The translations under genes were made by a program, and so were the position numbers. A stretch of 64,000 nucleotides of DNA from assembly GCA_001466705.2 (NCBI GenBank), contig LATX02000188.1, forward strand, positions 434,001 to 498,000. Direction: 5' to 3'. Origin of the DNA: Moniliophthora roreri. Taxonomy: Eukaryota > Basidiomycota > Agaricomycetes > Agaricales > Marasmiaceae. The notes beneath the pieces were generated by a model that searched no databases, had not been told where the DNA came from, and was given only the letters and a program-made list of their open reading frames with translations. Positions 9,823 to 20,830 of this stretch are shown in pieces; position 1 is the stretch's first letter; each line of letters begins with the position of its first letter.

Positions 9823-12800
9823 AGCGGCGGAAGAGGACGATGTCTCCACCGCCTGTAATCATTTCACACTTTGTACTAGCTAGGATGGACTGAAATTCCA
9901 TGCATATTCCTCTTCAGTACAAAGTGGGAACCGAAATCATTGAAACACAAGCCCTATTAGACTCAGGAGCGGGAGGAAGGTTCATTAGTACAGCTCTAGC
10001 AAGGAAGCTAGGGAAAAAATGGATCCGACTCCCTGAAAAGATCAAGGTATTCAATGTAGATGGAACACCAAACAAAACTGCATGGATATCTCACATGGTG
10101 GAACTCGAGTTCAGAATAGCAGGAAAGGAATTTAGAGAAAACTTCATGATATCAGGGATTGGAGATGAAAGTATGATCTTGGGGCTCCCCTGGCTTCGTT
10201 ATCACAACCCTCAAATCAACTGGGAAACTGGAGAAGTAAGATTCCTACCGAAAAGGAAATTACGGATCAGAAGGTTCACAGGCATTCTCGATCGTGCTTC
10301 TGTGGAAGTGTTGATTGGAGCAAAGATCACCACATCACAAGAGCTAGCACATCAGCAACAAGAAGTTAAGAAGGAGACAGACGAATTGATCCCTTCCTAT
10401 CTTCAAGGATATCGAGATCGCTTCGAAAAGAGGAAAGCAGAATGATTTCCTTCCCTCCTGATCTTACGATCATGCCATCGAGCTGAAACCCGACTTTGTA
10501 CCTCGAAACTGCAAGCTTTACCTGTTAGGCCCAGCTGAGCAGAAGGAGCAGGACAAGTTCTTGGAGGAGAATTTATGAAAAGGATACATCTGAAAGTCCA
10601 AATCTCCGATGGCCTCCCCCTTCTTCTTTGTGGCAAAAAAGGAAAAAGGAGCGCTGAGGCCCACACAGGACTATAGAGAGTTGAATAAAGAGACAGTAAA
10701 GAATGCATATCCTCTTCCCTTAATATCGGAACTCCTTGACAAGCTAAAAGGAGCAAACGTCTTTATGAAGTTAGACCTTAGGAATGGATATAACAATGTA
10801 TGAATTAAGGATGGAGACCAGTGGAAGGCACCCTTCAAAACGAATCGAGGACTGTTTGAACCAACTGTCATGTTCTTCAGACTCAGTAATTCACCTGCAA
10901 CCTTCCAGGCTTTCATAAATGACATTCTCTCCGACTTTATCGATGAAGGATGGTGTGTTGTTTACATGGACGACATCCTTCTATTCTCAAAAGATCGAAA
11001 AGAACATCAAGAGAGAACTGAAAGGTTGATGCATTGAATCAGGAAACACGATCTCTATTTCAAACTGGAGAAATGTGAGTTTGATGTGGTTGAAGTTGTC
11101 TTTTTGGGAATGGTGATCTGACCAGACTATGTTGCCATGGATCCTGTGAAGCTAGCAGGAATAGCAGAATGGGAACCTCCGAAGATGGTCAAAGGAGTAT
11201 GAGCCTTCTCAGGATTTGGAAACTTCTATCAGAAATTTATCAGAAAATATGCACAGCTAGTGCGACCGCTCCACGATCTCACATGGAAATCGCAGAAATT
11301 CGAATGGACTATGGCGTGTCAAATCACATTCGATCTCCTCAAAAAGAAGTTTCTCTCGGAACCCATGCTCCTCATGCCAGACACAGACAAACCCTTTGTA
11401 ATAGAAGCAGACACCTCCAAATGGGCAACTGGAGCAGTACTTTGCCAGCAGGGATCAGACAGAGAATGGCACCCATGTGGCTACCTGTCGAAGTTGTTCT
11501 CACCAACAGAGCAGAACTATGAGATTTATGACCGCGAACTGCTGGCCATAACAAGAGCTCTGATGGAATGGCGACATTATCTGATGGGAGGAAAGTACAA
11601 GGTAGTGGTCCTATCCGACCATAAAAACCTTATGTACTTCTGGTCAGCCCAGAAGCTCAACCAACGACAGGCTAGATGGAGCCTATTATTATCAGAATTC
11701 AACCTTAGTCTCGTTCATATGCCTGGAACATTGATGATGCAAGCGGATGCGCTTTCATGATGAAACAACGAAAGCAGAGAAGAAGATAATGATAACAAAG
11801 ACGTCATCCTCTTACCAGAACGACTTTTCGTGAAAGGAATCAATCTGGAGCTGGGAACTGAGATTGCGGAAAGATTGGGCCCGGATGACTTTCACAAGTC
11901 GGCCTTGGAGCAGTTATTGCATCAAGGCGTGCCACCAATCAAATCCACACTATCAGATTGGGAAATTAGGGATGGCCTACTCTTTTTCAGGGATCGAATT
12001 TATGTACCAAATGACACGGAATTACGGCGAAAAGTTGTCAAGGCAGTACACGAAACGCCAGGAGTTGGACACCCAGGACAATGGAACACTCTGGAACAAG
12101 TCCAAAGGGACTTTTGGTGGCCGGAGATGGCTAGATTCATCAAGAGCTTCATGGATGGTTGCGTGCCATGCCAACAATCAAAAGTGAACACACACCCAAC
12201 GAAAACTCCCATCCAACCCCTACAGCCCACATCGAACTCCTTCCCCTTCCAGGTGTGTACAATGGATCTGATCACTGATCTCCCTGAATGCGATGGTATG
12301 GACTCCATTCTTGTCATGGTGGACCACTCCTCTATGAAGGGGGTAATTTTTACATCATGCATGAAGAAATCGGATGCCATGGAGATAGCAGAACTGCTGA
12401 TTCAACATCTGTACAAATGATTTGGGCTCCTGGACCGCATCATATCTGATCAAGACCCCAGATTTGCAGCAGAAGTCTTCCAGGAAATGGAGAAACAACT
12501 GTCTATTAAACACTCAATGAGCACAGCCTTCCACCCACAGACAGATGGAGAAACCAAGTGAGTCAATTAAGAAATTGAAGTTTATCTCTGCATTTTCTGT
12601 TTGAAGGAACAGACAAAGTGGAAGGAATACCTCCTGTTAGCTGAATTTGCACATAACAACTGGATCCACTCGGTACTCAAGAACTCCCCCTTCTTCATGA
12701 TGATGGGATACCATCTGCGAGCATTCCCAACGGTATTTGAACGAACCAACATTCCATCGGTCGAAGAATGACTTTGAGAGTTAAAAAGAGTTAGAGAGAA

Positions 12801-13323
12801 AACTACCAGCTTATTGGAACTAGCATGACAGAAGATGTTACAAAGAGAGAAATGGGAATTGGAAACATACAATATTGGTCAGAAGGTGTGGTTGGAAGGG
12901 AAGAACCTAGCCATAGGATACCTGACAAAGAAGCTCACACCAAAACGAGAAGGACCATTTAGAATTCTTGAAGTCCTAGGCCCTGTCACCTATCGATTGA
13001 AGTTGCCACATCAATGGAAAATTCACTCCGTTTTCCATGCAGCCCTTCTTATGCCATTTAAAGAAACTGAAGCCCATGGACCCAGTTTCACGGAACCACC
13101 CCTGGATCTAATAGAAGGATTTGAGGAGTATGAGGTAGAAGCAATCATGGGACATAGGCCCAAGAAACGACCCCGAGAATTCCTTGTGTCATACATGGGT
13201 TATGACTCATCTCATAACCAGTGGATTAAGACTGAAGGGATGGTCAACTGTCTAGACCTCTACAAGGACTATATAAAGAGGCACAAGCTGAAACTGAAAG
13301 ACCCCATCCCCACTAACATCTAA
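9819..13323 (+). pseudogene. pol: R3 pol polyprotein, heavily mutated
   Basis: Read from the -1 frame of the gag end (KRRKRTMSPPP). Protease has LLDSGAGGRF. RT has [22 protein letters not shown] and YMDD. RNase H has [15 protein letters not shown]. Integrase has the zinc domain and core (MDLITDLPECDG). The chromodomain (YEVEAIMGHR, EFLVSYMGYDSSHNQW) closes at TAA 13321-13323. A single-base insertion between 10446 and 10490 relative to R4 shifts the frame, and from 10609 onward everything lies in the new frame. Many TGA codons stand at positions that are CGA or AGA in relatives. Some, such as the one after ALS at 11758, are shared with R4 and R9. Confidence 0.9.
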
Positions 13324-13329
13324 CCACAA

Positions 13330-14294
13330 ATGTCGAATGCAACTGCCTCCTCCTCTTCCTCTTCTGCTTCTGGCAGCCAGTCAGCCGGAGTCCTGAGTCC
13401 AGTTCCTACTGTGTCAGGAGAAGAATGCTACAGCGAGAACATCATCTACCAGCACAGACTCCACCTGAACCCCTATCAGCTTCTACACCTCTTTAACTCT
13501 GGACAGTATGACAACCAACTCCAAGCAGCCAGTGATCAGCACAACCGACTGGAACCCATCGTCAAAAGCCTCTTTTTCTTATGGTCCCAACACCACCTAT
13601 TTGAAAAGATCATTGACAGCTGCAATCTTGAGATTGCCAACCAGGTAATGTATGCCTGTAACTATTGCATTGGGCTGGAAGGGCCCATCATGGTACTGTC
13701 ACTGTTTCCCTATCATCTGCACTTGTCCATGCTGCCTCCCACGGATCCCCGAGCTATGTCAGAGTACCCTGATCCCCTCTCCTTCAGTCTCATCAACAGG
13801 CTCGGAAGAAGGACCAATGGGAATGGATACCCCTGTCCCGACATCAATGACACCAGGAGTCTTATCACCCAACTCACCTCAGAACCCTGAACCCTCGAAG
13901 AATGACTCACCCCCAGACTCGCCCCCGCTCCCTATGCAGCCACCGAACCCCCTGCTAACGACACCCTCATTTATCCTGACTCCACTCCCAATCCCAACAT
14001 CAAACCTAAGGTCAAACCGACCGATGACACCTCCGCCCGAGGACTCACACCTCTGACCACTGCCGACCCCCGAAGTCTTCAGACACCTGAAGCATCAGTT
14101 CCACCCTGACGTCGAGGTAATCTCCATGGTTGGCGGGGTGGACCTGTCTGACGAGGACGAGGATGAGGACAGGGAAAATCAAACCCCCTCAAGCAATGAC
14201 GACCTACTGACGCTGAACTTGAGGTCTCTGACTCTGTGCCCAACCCTGATGACTCTGCTCATCGACCACATCTCTGCCCTGTGTGCAGACTGGA
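13330..14294 (+). pseudogene. R3 accessory ORF type I (5' part) with overlapping ORF4
   Basis: ATG at 13330 lies six bases after the pol stop. The product starts MSNATASSS, then a conserved block (ENIIYQHRLHLNPYQLLHLF, SLFFLWSQ, NLEIANQ) shared with R5, R6, R8 and R10. The frame is open to 13890; beyond that it holds several TGA stops before LCPVCRL at the R4 insertion. From 13652 a second frame is open with only one stop (14054-14056) through an acidic run DLSDEDEDEDRENQ, and it continues across R4 as ORF4. No known family recognised. Confidence 0.7.
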
Positions 14295-14716
14295 TGTTAC
14301 GTTTTCTTTCCCTATCTCTCTCTTTCATCACTTATGCTTCCTTTTCTATTGGACTTGTTCATCTTTCTTGTCTCCACTTCTTTATCTCATCTCACGATCG
14401 TGTAGTATTATATGCCGACACTCACGGATATTACTCATATCCCGATAGTCTCGGGAAACCTTAGACAATCACTGAACTTACCGCCATACATATATAGTTA
14501 GATTGGTTGTAACGTATTTAAGCGCTCAAGCTGAGACTCTAAGTCTCTAGCTTGACCTGGTTTAATCTACTTGTGTCAACGCCACGACCGAAGGATCTCT
14601 GAACTTCAGTATCCACTGAATGAACTCAAACTTGAACTTGTACTAACTACTTAGACGAAGGCCGTACTTCATCGATAGGTAGTTGAAGTTGACGTTACCG
14701 CACGAGTAATGTAACA
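14295..14716 (+). repeat. R4 5' LTR
   Basis: TGTTACG...GTAACA. TATTTAAG near 14515-14522 is followed by AGCTTGACCT at 14549-14558, the presumed start of the RNA. Confidence 0.95.
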
Positions 14717-14732
14717 CAAGGTCAAGCTGATC
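14717..14732 (+). promoter_or_regulatory. R4 primer-binding site (self-priming type)
   Basis: AGGTCAAGCT at 14719-14728 is the perfect complement of LTR bases 14549-14558. Confidence 0.68.
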
Positions 14733-14785
14733 GATTGCCGACCTACCCAGGTTTAGGCATCACCTAGGAACAACAAGACGCTGCC

Positions 14786-15208
14786 ATGGACAGAACGACA
14801 GCTAGAGCAGGACATCGCCGAGGCAGAGGCACGCCGGCGTGGGCAACAAACCCAATCCATATCGAACCCTGGTGGACAAGTGATCCCACCGTTAACCTGA
14901 GCGTCCCACAGAGAACTATTGACCCCCTTGCAATCGCCATCACTAATGAATCAGCCACTGACAGAGACACCAGAAGACGACCCCAGAACAAGGAGAATCT
15001 CGACCCCATCATCCACTCCAATTGGATCGAAACTGACCGAACACGAAGAAGAGTCCTTGCCGAATACACTGAAGCCATCAGACTTGGATACATCGAATAC
15101 CTCTACCAACTCTCCAGAGGAGTTAGATCCATTCCAGTGATTACTACAAGGACTGAAGAACAGCCCCCGATCACCGAAAGCGCCACCCGAAGTAATGGCA
15201 GAAGATAA
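14786..15208 (+). CDS. R4 leader ORF (ORF0), 140 aa
   Basis: ATG at 14786 in a good context (GCCATGG). The ORF overlaps the gag start (15195) by 14 nt in another frame. The product is Arg-rich and has no recognised family. WTSDPTVN, DTRRRPQNKENLDPIIH and YIEYLYQLSRG recur in the same frame of R3, and a stop-riddled version is present in R9 (WTSDPTIN, NKENLDPVIHH). Whether it is translated is unknown. It could also be a chance opening over the old gag leader. Confidence 0.5.
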   Translation: MDRTTARAGHRRGRGTPAWATNPIHIEPWWTSDPTVNLSVPQRTIDPLAIAITNESATDRDTRRRPQNKENLDPIIHSNWIETDRTRRRVLAEYTEAIRLGYIEYLYQLSRGVRSIPVITTRTEEQPPITESATRSNGRR

Positions 15209-16157
15209 AAGGCCATCAGGAAGCAGACCCAAGAGAGAGGAACCAGCAGCCGAAGAAGCAGTCATAGGTTCTGCAATGCCGGTACAGGTAGTATCGGCAG
15301 TAAAGGAAGTGAAAGCTGCACTTCCAAGGGCCTTTACAGGAGCACAGAAAGATGCGAAGAAGTTCTTGAGAGAAGTGTTGATTTACATAGCACTTAATCT
15401 GAAAGCATTCCCAGACAACAGGTCGAAGAAGCTCTTCCTCCTCTCGTATATGACAGATGGACCTGGAGAGTTCTGGAAGAACGACAAAACTGATCTGCTG
15501 CTTGCATATGACGCAGATGCTGAAAAGGTCACTTGGTCGGAGTTTTTGGATGATTTTAGGACCTCTTTCAAACCTCTTGACCCCGCTCTGAAAGCACAGC
15601 TCGAACCTAAAGACCTAAGGATGAAGGACAGAGCCGATGAATATACGTATCAGTTCACCTACCTTGCGAAGCAGACCAGGTATAATGATGCAGCACAGAT
15701 AGTCGCATTCAAGAGAGGGCTACCCAGAAGTTTGGCTCTCAAAATCATGACAAGGCCGGAAGGGGCTCCTACTACGATCAAGGATTGGATGAACGCTGCT
15801 ATTCTATTCGATGAAAGTTACAAACAGGCATTGGAGTATGGAAAGACGTGGGACGATGAACATGGAGGAAAGAAACTCCAGAGAAGCTTTAGGAAAAAGG
15901 AAGACGTCGCTATCAAGCAGATCACCGAGATAGACCGAAAGGAGTACATGGCGAAGGGATTGTGTTTCAGATGTGGAAAAAGCGGACACCACATCAGAGA
16001 CTGCCCGGACGCACCGAAGAAGGACAAACGAAAACAAGAAGAGCCGAAGAAACTTACGAGAGAAGAGAGGTTCGCTAAAATTAGGGCCTTAGTGAACGAG
16101 CAGCCGAAAGAAGACAAGGACTTTCTTCTCGATTTGATGGAACAAGAGGGTTTTTGA
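15195..16157 (+). CDS. gag: R4 gag, intact (320 aa)
   Basis: Structural protein of the virus-like particle. Starts MAEDKRPSGSRP at ATG 15195 (GTAATGG context). The gag core includes RAFTGAQKDAKKFLREVL, LLSYMTDGPGEFWKND and LAKQTRYNDAAQIVAFKRGLP. The zinc knuckle CFRCGKSGHHIRDC (CX2CX4HX4C) lies about 65 residues from the end, followed by a Lys/Glu-rich tail. It ends LLDLMEQEGF then TGA, immediately after GGGTTTT (16148-16154). It is the only gag in this window without internal stops. Confidence 0.93.
   Translation: MAEDKRPSGSRPKREEPAAEEAVIGSAMPVQVVSAVKEVKAALPRAFTGAQKDAKKFLREVLIYIALNLKAFPDNRSKKLFLLSYMTDGPGEFWKNDKTDLLLAYDADAEKVTWSEFLDDFRTSFKPLDPALKAQLEPKDLRMKDRADEYTYQFTYLAKQTRYNDAAQIVAFKRGLPRSLALKIMTRPEGAPTTIKDWMNAAILFDESYKQALEYGKTWDDEHGGKKLQRSFRKKEDVAIKQITEIDRKEYMAKGLCFRCGKSGHHIRDCPDAPKKDKRKQEEPKKLTREERFAKIRALVNEQPKEDKDFLLDLMEQEGF
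16148..16154 (+). promoter_or_regulatory. Candidate -1 ribosomal frameshift site GGGTTTT
   Basis: In the gag frame this reads G GGT TTT TGA, a fit to the X-XXY-YYZ slippery pattern placed directly on the stop. The -1 frame then encodes the basic run KQWKR and leads into protease. The heptamer is kept in R3 (9813-9819), R5 (24468-24474) and R6 (36621-36627, minus). Confidence 0.6.
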
Positions 16158-19100
16158 AACAGTGGAAGAGGACAATGTCTCCACCGCCGATAACTATTTC
16201 ACACTTTGTACTAGCCAAAATGGACCGAAATTCTATGCATATTCCTCTCAAGTACAAAGTGGGAACGAAAAACATCAAAACAAAAGCCTTGTTGGACTCT
16301 GGAGCAGGAGGGAGATTCATAAGCACAGGACTCGCCAGAATGCTCAGAAAAAGGTGGATCCAGTTACCGGAAAAGATCCGAGTCTTTAACGTTGATGGAA
16401 CAGCCAACAAGACAGTGTGGATAACACATGTCGTGGAGCTGGAATTTCAAATCGCTGGGAAGGAATTTCGGGAGAACTTTATGATCTCAGGTATCGGAGA
16501 CGAAGACATGATCTCGGGGCTCCCATGGTTAAGGTATCACAACCCTGTGATTGATTGGGAAACAGGGGAAATGCAGTTCCAACCTCGGCAGAAGATTCAG
16601 ATCAAGAGGTTCAGAGGAGTCCTGGACAACTTCGAACCAGAAGTCCTCATAGGGGCCAAGATCACGGCATCGCAGGAAATGGCTCACCAACAACAAACGG
16701 TCAAGAAGGAGATAGAAGAGCTTATCCCTAGCTACTTATTGGGATACCGAGATTGTTTCGAGAAGGGAAAAGCAGAATGATTCCCACCTGCTCGGACATA
16801 TGATCACGCAATTGATCTCAAACTGGACTTTGTTCCAAGGAACTGTAAACTGTACCCGCTAAGCCCTGCAGAGCAGGAAGAGCAAGACAAATTCCTTGAA
16901 GAAAACCTATGGAAAGGATACATTTGCAAATCGAAATCTCCGATGGCTTCCCCGTTCTTCTTCATAGCCAAAAAGGAAAAAGGAGCATTGAGACCCATGC
17001 AGGATTACAGAGAACTCAATAAAGGAACAGTGAAAAACACCTATCCCCTACCCTTAATTTCGGAGCTTCTCAACAAACTGAAAGGAGCAACAATATTCAC
17101 GAAACTCAATCTTCGAAACGGATACAATAACGTCAGGATTAAGGACGGAGATCAGTGGAAGGCCACCTTCAAGACGAATAGAGGGCTTTTCAAGCCAACA
17201 GTTATGTTCTTCGGACTAAGCAACTCCCCAGCCACCTTCCAAGCCTTTATGAACAACATCCTCTCCGACTTCATCAATGAAGGATGGTGCGTCGTATATA
17301 TGGATGATATCCTCATCTTTTCCAAGGATCAGAATGAGCATAAGGAACACATGGAACGACTAATGCGCTGCCTCAAGAAGCATGACTTGTTCCTCAAACC
17401 GGAGAAATGTGAGTTTGATGTAACAGAAGTGGTATTTCTGGGAATGGTTATTAGGCCTGGATATATTGCTATGGATCCGATAAAATTAGCAGGAATAGCC
17501 GATTGGGAACCCCTGCAGACAGTGAAAGGGGTACGTGCATTTTTAGGATTTGGAAATTTCTACAGGAAATTCATTGGGAAATACGCACACCTCATGAGGC
17601 CATTGAATGACCTTCTGCAGAAAAATTGAAAATTCGAATGGACAAAGCAATGTCAGGTGGCCTTCAACCTTCTGAAGACGAAATTCCTCTCCGAACCAAT
17701 ACTAGTCATGCCAGATGTCGACAAACCATTTGTCATAGAAGCCAATGCTTCTAAATGGGCCACTGGCGCCGTTCTTAGACAGAAGGGAACAGATGGAGAA
17801 TGGCATCCATGCGGTTACCTGTCCAAGTCACTCTCTCCCACAGAACGGAACTACGAGATCTACGATCGAGAACTCCTTGCAATCTACAGAGCATTGATGG
17901 AGTGGCATCACTACCTTATGGGAGGAAAATTCAAGATTGTGGTTCTTTCAGACCACAAGAACCTAACGTATTTCCGGACAGCACAGAAGCTAAACAGACG
18001 ACAGGCAAGATGGAGTCTTTTCCTATCGGAGTTCGATCTAGGCCTGGTACATGTCCCCGGGAAGTCGATCTCCCAAGCAGACGCCCTATCATGACGAAGT
18101 AATGAACAAGACGACGTCAACAGCGATAACGAAGACATTGTTGTACTGCCAGATCGACTTTTCATCAGAGGAATTGATTTAGGAATGAAGGAGGACATAG
18201 CAGAACAATTGGGCCCAGACGATTTTCATAAATCGGCCCTGGAACAATTATTGGAACAGGGCATGCCGCCAATCAAATCTGTGTTATCAGATTGGAAGAT
18301 TGAAGGAGATCTACTCTTCTTTCAGGGTCGAGTTTACATGCCAAACAACACCAATCTCCGCCGACGGATAGTGCAATCCATTCACGAAACTCCAGGAGTA
18401 GGACATCCAGGGCAATGGAATACTATCAAACAAGTACAGAGGGATTTCTGGTGGCCAGGAATGGCTAAATTCATTAGGTCTTTTGTCGACGGTTGCATAA
18501 TATGCCAGCAGTCGAAGATCAACATGCACCCAACGAGAACCCCAATTCAACCCATACAAGCGACACCGAACTCCTTCCCCTTCCAGGTCTGCACCATGGA
18601 CCTTATCACGGATCTACCCGAATGCGATGGAATGGATTCAATTTTAGTCGTGGTGGACCACTCATCTATGAAGGGGGTAATTTTTACTCCATGCGCCAAA
18701 ACAACAGACACCACCAAGATAGCGGAAATATTGATCCAACATCTCTACAAAAGATTCGGGTTACTGGACCATATTATATCCAATCGCGACCCTAGATTCG
18801 CTGCAGAAGTGTTCCAGGAAATGGGAAAACAATTATCCATCAAACATTCAATGAGCATGGCATTCCATCTGCAAACGGATGGAGAAACAGAACGAGTAAA
18901 TCAAGAAGTTGAGGTCTACCTTAGAGCATTCTGCTCAAAGGAACAGACTCAATGGAAGGAATACCTTCCCTTAGCAGAGTTTGCTCACAATAATCGAACC
19001 CATTCAGTTCTCAAGAAATCCCCATTCTTTATGATGATGGGATATCACCCCCGCCTGCTTCCAACAGTATTCAAAAAGACAACGATTCCATCAGTAGAAG

Positions 19101-19657
19101 AACGACTCCAAGAGCTGAAGAGAGTGAGAGAAGAGACGATAAGCCTATTAGAATTGGCATGACAGCAGATGATACAAAGGGAGAAGCAGAAGTTAGATGT
19201 ATTCGAAGAAGGACAGAAGGTTTGGCTAGAAGCGAAGAACCTAGCCATGGGATATCCATCAAAGAAATTGGCCCCAAAAAGGGAAGGACCATTCAAGGTC
19301 CTCAAAGTACTCGGACCTGTGATGTACAAATTGGACCTGCCTCATCAATGGAAAATCCACCCCGTTTTCCACGCAGCTTTGTTATCACCGTTCAAACAAA
19401 CCAAAGCTCATGGACCAAGCTTCACGGAACCACCCCCAGATCTCATCGAAGGATTCAAAGAATATGAAGTAGAAGCGGTAGTAGGACACAGGCCGAAGAA
19501 GCGACCACGAGAGTTCCTTGTGTCGTACACCAGTTACGACTCGTCCCATAACCGGTGGATTCAAATGGAAGGGATGGTGAACTGTCTAGACCTTCTCAAA
19601 AGGTATATAAAGAAACATCAGGTAAAACCCAAAGACCCCATTCCCACTCCAGATTAA
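16154..19657 (+). pseudogene. pol: R4 pol polyprotein with four TGA stops
   Basis: One frame from 16154 to TAA 19655-19657. Protease motif LLDSGAGGRF. RT from [17 protein letters not shown] with [10 protein letters not shown]. RNase H near [15 protein letters not shown] and [10 protein letters not shown]. The integrase zinc domain has HPGQW and CIICQQSK, the core MDLITDLPECDG and RVNQEVEVYL. The chromodomain is KEYEVEAVVGHRPKKRPREF. Stops: TGA at 16778, 17627, 18092 and 19160. Two acidic catalytic sites have become Asn by G-to-A change: [10 protein letters not shown] (KLDLR expected) and RNase H EANAS (EADAS expected). The integrase segment also reads ISNRDPRF, where R3 has ISDQDPRF. The copy should therefore be inactive. 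Confidence 0.92.
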
Positions 19658-19659
19658 TC

Positions 19660-20346
19660 ATGTCGAATACCACCTCTTCACCCTCCTCCACTCAGAACTC
19701 CGATCTCAAATTGATCAACGCTCAGGCAGCTTGCACCCTCAATTCCATTAGTGACTCCCCTCCTCCTTACCATTCAACAGAGCCTACACACATTCCTTTA
19801 CTTCACCGCCTCAACGAAGACCGATTATGCTTTGCGAACCCTATTCCTGTCCACGCTATTCCCATCTCCTCTCTCTATAACTTTCCCTATCCGACTACAC
19901 CAACAACCATCGATAACTGGTTCGAGATATGGACCCCTCCAACGATCAAGGAGGATGTAGATGACGCCATCGAGAGCCCAGAATTGTGTGAAGCGCCATG
20001 TTGCTACACACCAAAGACTTTGAATAGGAGACCAGTAGGTGTGATACGATGTTACCACCCAGACATCGTTGGAGAGTACATCGAATATTACGTCTGCACC
20101 AGGTGTTTTGGACTCAAACATCGATTCTGCGGGATGGACATTATAGAGCGAAGAAGGATAGAGCAGCCGTGGCCAAAGAACAACGAAGAAACTGAATGGA
20201 AGGTAGTGGATCAAGCCACCAAACCCTGGGGCCCCTGTTGGGACGAGAACCCTTTGGAGAAGAATTGGTGGACGGATGCAGCGGAATGGGCGAAGTGGAA
20301 CGAAGAGAACGGCCTAACCCAGAAATCCGGCACACTAACAGAGTAA
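19660..20346 (+). CDS. R4 accessory ORF type II, intact (228 aa)
   Basis: ATG 19660 lies two bases after the pol stop, so reinitiation is plausible. The start MSNTTSS resembles type I proteins but the rest is unrelated to them. The Pro/Ser-rich N-terminal half is followed by a Cys/His core: CEAPCCYTPKT, PVGVIRCYHPDIVGEYIEYY, VCTRCFGLKHRFCGMD. A Trp-rich acidic tail follows (NWWTDAAEWAKWNEENG). The core recurs in R1, 15 kb away in a different gypsy copy, so it is a maintained gene. Metal or nucleic-acid binding is inferred from Cys/His spacing only; no known family recognised. Confidence 0.75.
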   Translation: MSNTTSSPSSTQNSDLKLINAQAACTLNSISDSPPPYHSTEPTHIPLLHRLNEDRLCFANPIPVHAIPISSLYNFPYPTTPTTIDNWFEIWTPPTIKEDVDDAIESPELCEAPCCYTPKTLNRRPVGVIRCYHPDIVGEYIEYYVCTRCFGLKHRFCGMDIIERRRIEQPWPKNNEETEWKVVDQATKPWGPCWDENPLEKNWWTDAAEWAKWNEENGLTQKSGTLTE

Positions 20347-20395
20347 TCGCTCATGACTGAGGATTGTAGTCTGTCAGAAGTGGAATCCTGACTAT

Positions 20396-20408
20396 GAAAC
20401 GGGGGTAG
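20396..20408 (+). promoter_or_regulatory. R4 polypurine tract
   Basis: GAAACGGGGGTAG directly before the 3' LTR. Confidence 0.7.
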
Positions 20409-20830
20409 TGTTATGTTTTCTTTCCCTATCTCTCTCTTTCGTCACTTATGCTTCCTTTTCTATTGGACTTGTTCATCTTTCTTGTCTCCACTTCTTTATC
20501 TCATCTCATGATCATGTAGTATTATATGCCGACACTCACGGATATTACTCATATCCCGATAGTCTCGGGAAACCTTAGACAATCACTGAACTTACCGCCA
20601 TACATATATAGTTAGATTGGTTGTAACATATTTAAGCGCTCAAGCTGAGACTCTAAGTCTCTAGCTTGACCTGGTTTAATCTACTTGTGTCAATGCCACG
20701 ACCGAAGGATCTCTGAACTTCAGTATCCACTGAACGAACTCAAACTTGAACTTGTACTAACTACTTAGACGAAGGCCGTACTTCGTCGATAGGTAGTTGA
20801 AGTTGACGTTACCGCACAAGTAACGTAACA
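20409..20830 (+). repeat. R4 3' LTR
   Basis: 422 bp, matching 14295-14716 at all but ten CpG-type positions; followed by TSD CTGGA. Confidence 0.95.

Larger units (their letters stand above)
14295..20830 (+). mobile_element. R4: nearly complete Ty3/gypsy chromovirus inside R3
   Basis: Two 422-bp LTRs (14295-14716, 20409-20830) flanked by CTGGA (14290-14294, 20831-20835). The LTRs differ at 10 positions, all CG versus TG or CA. It contains ORF0, an intact gag, a pol with four TGA stops, and an intact type II accessory ORF. It is the best preserved gag and accessory gene set in the window. Confidence 0.95.
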
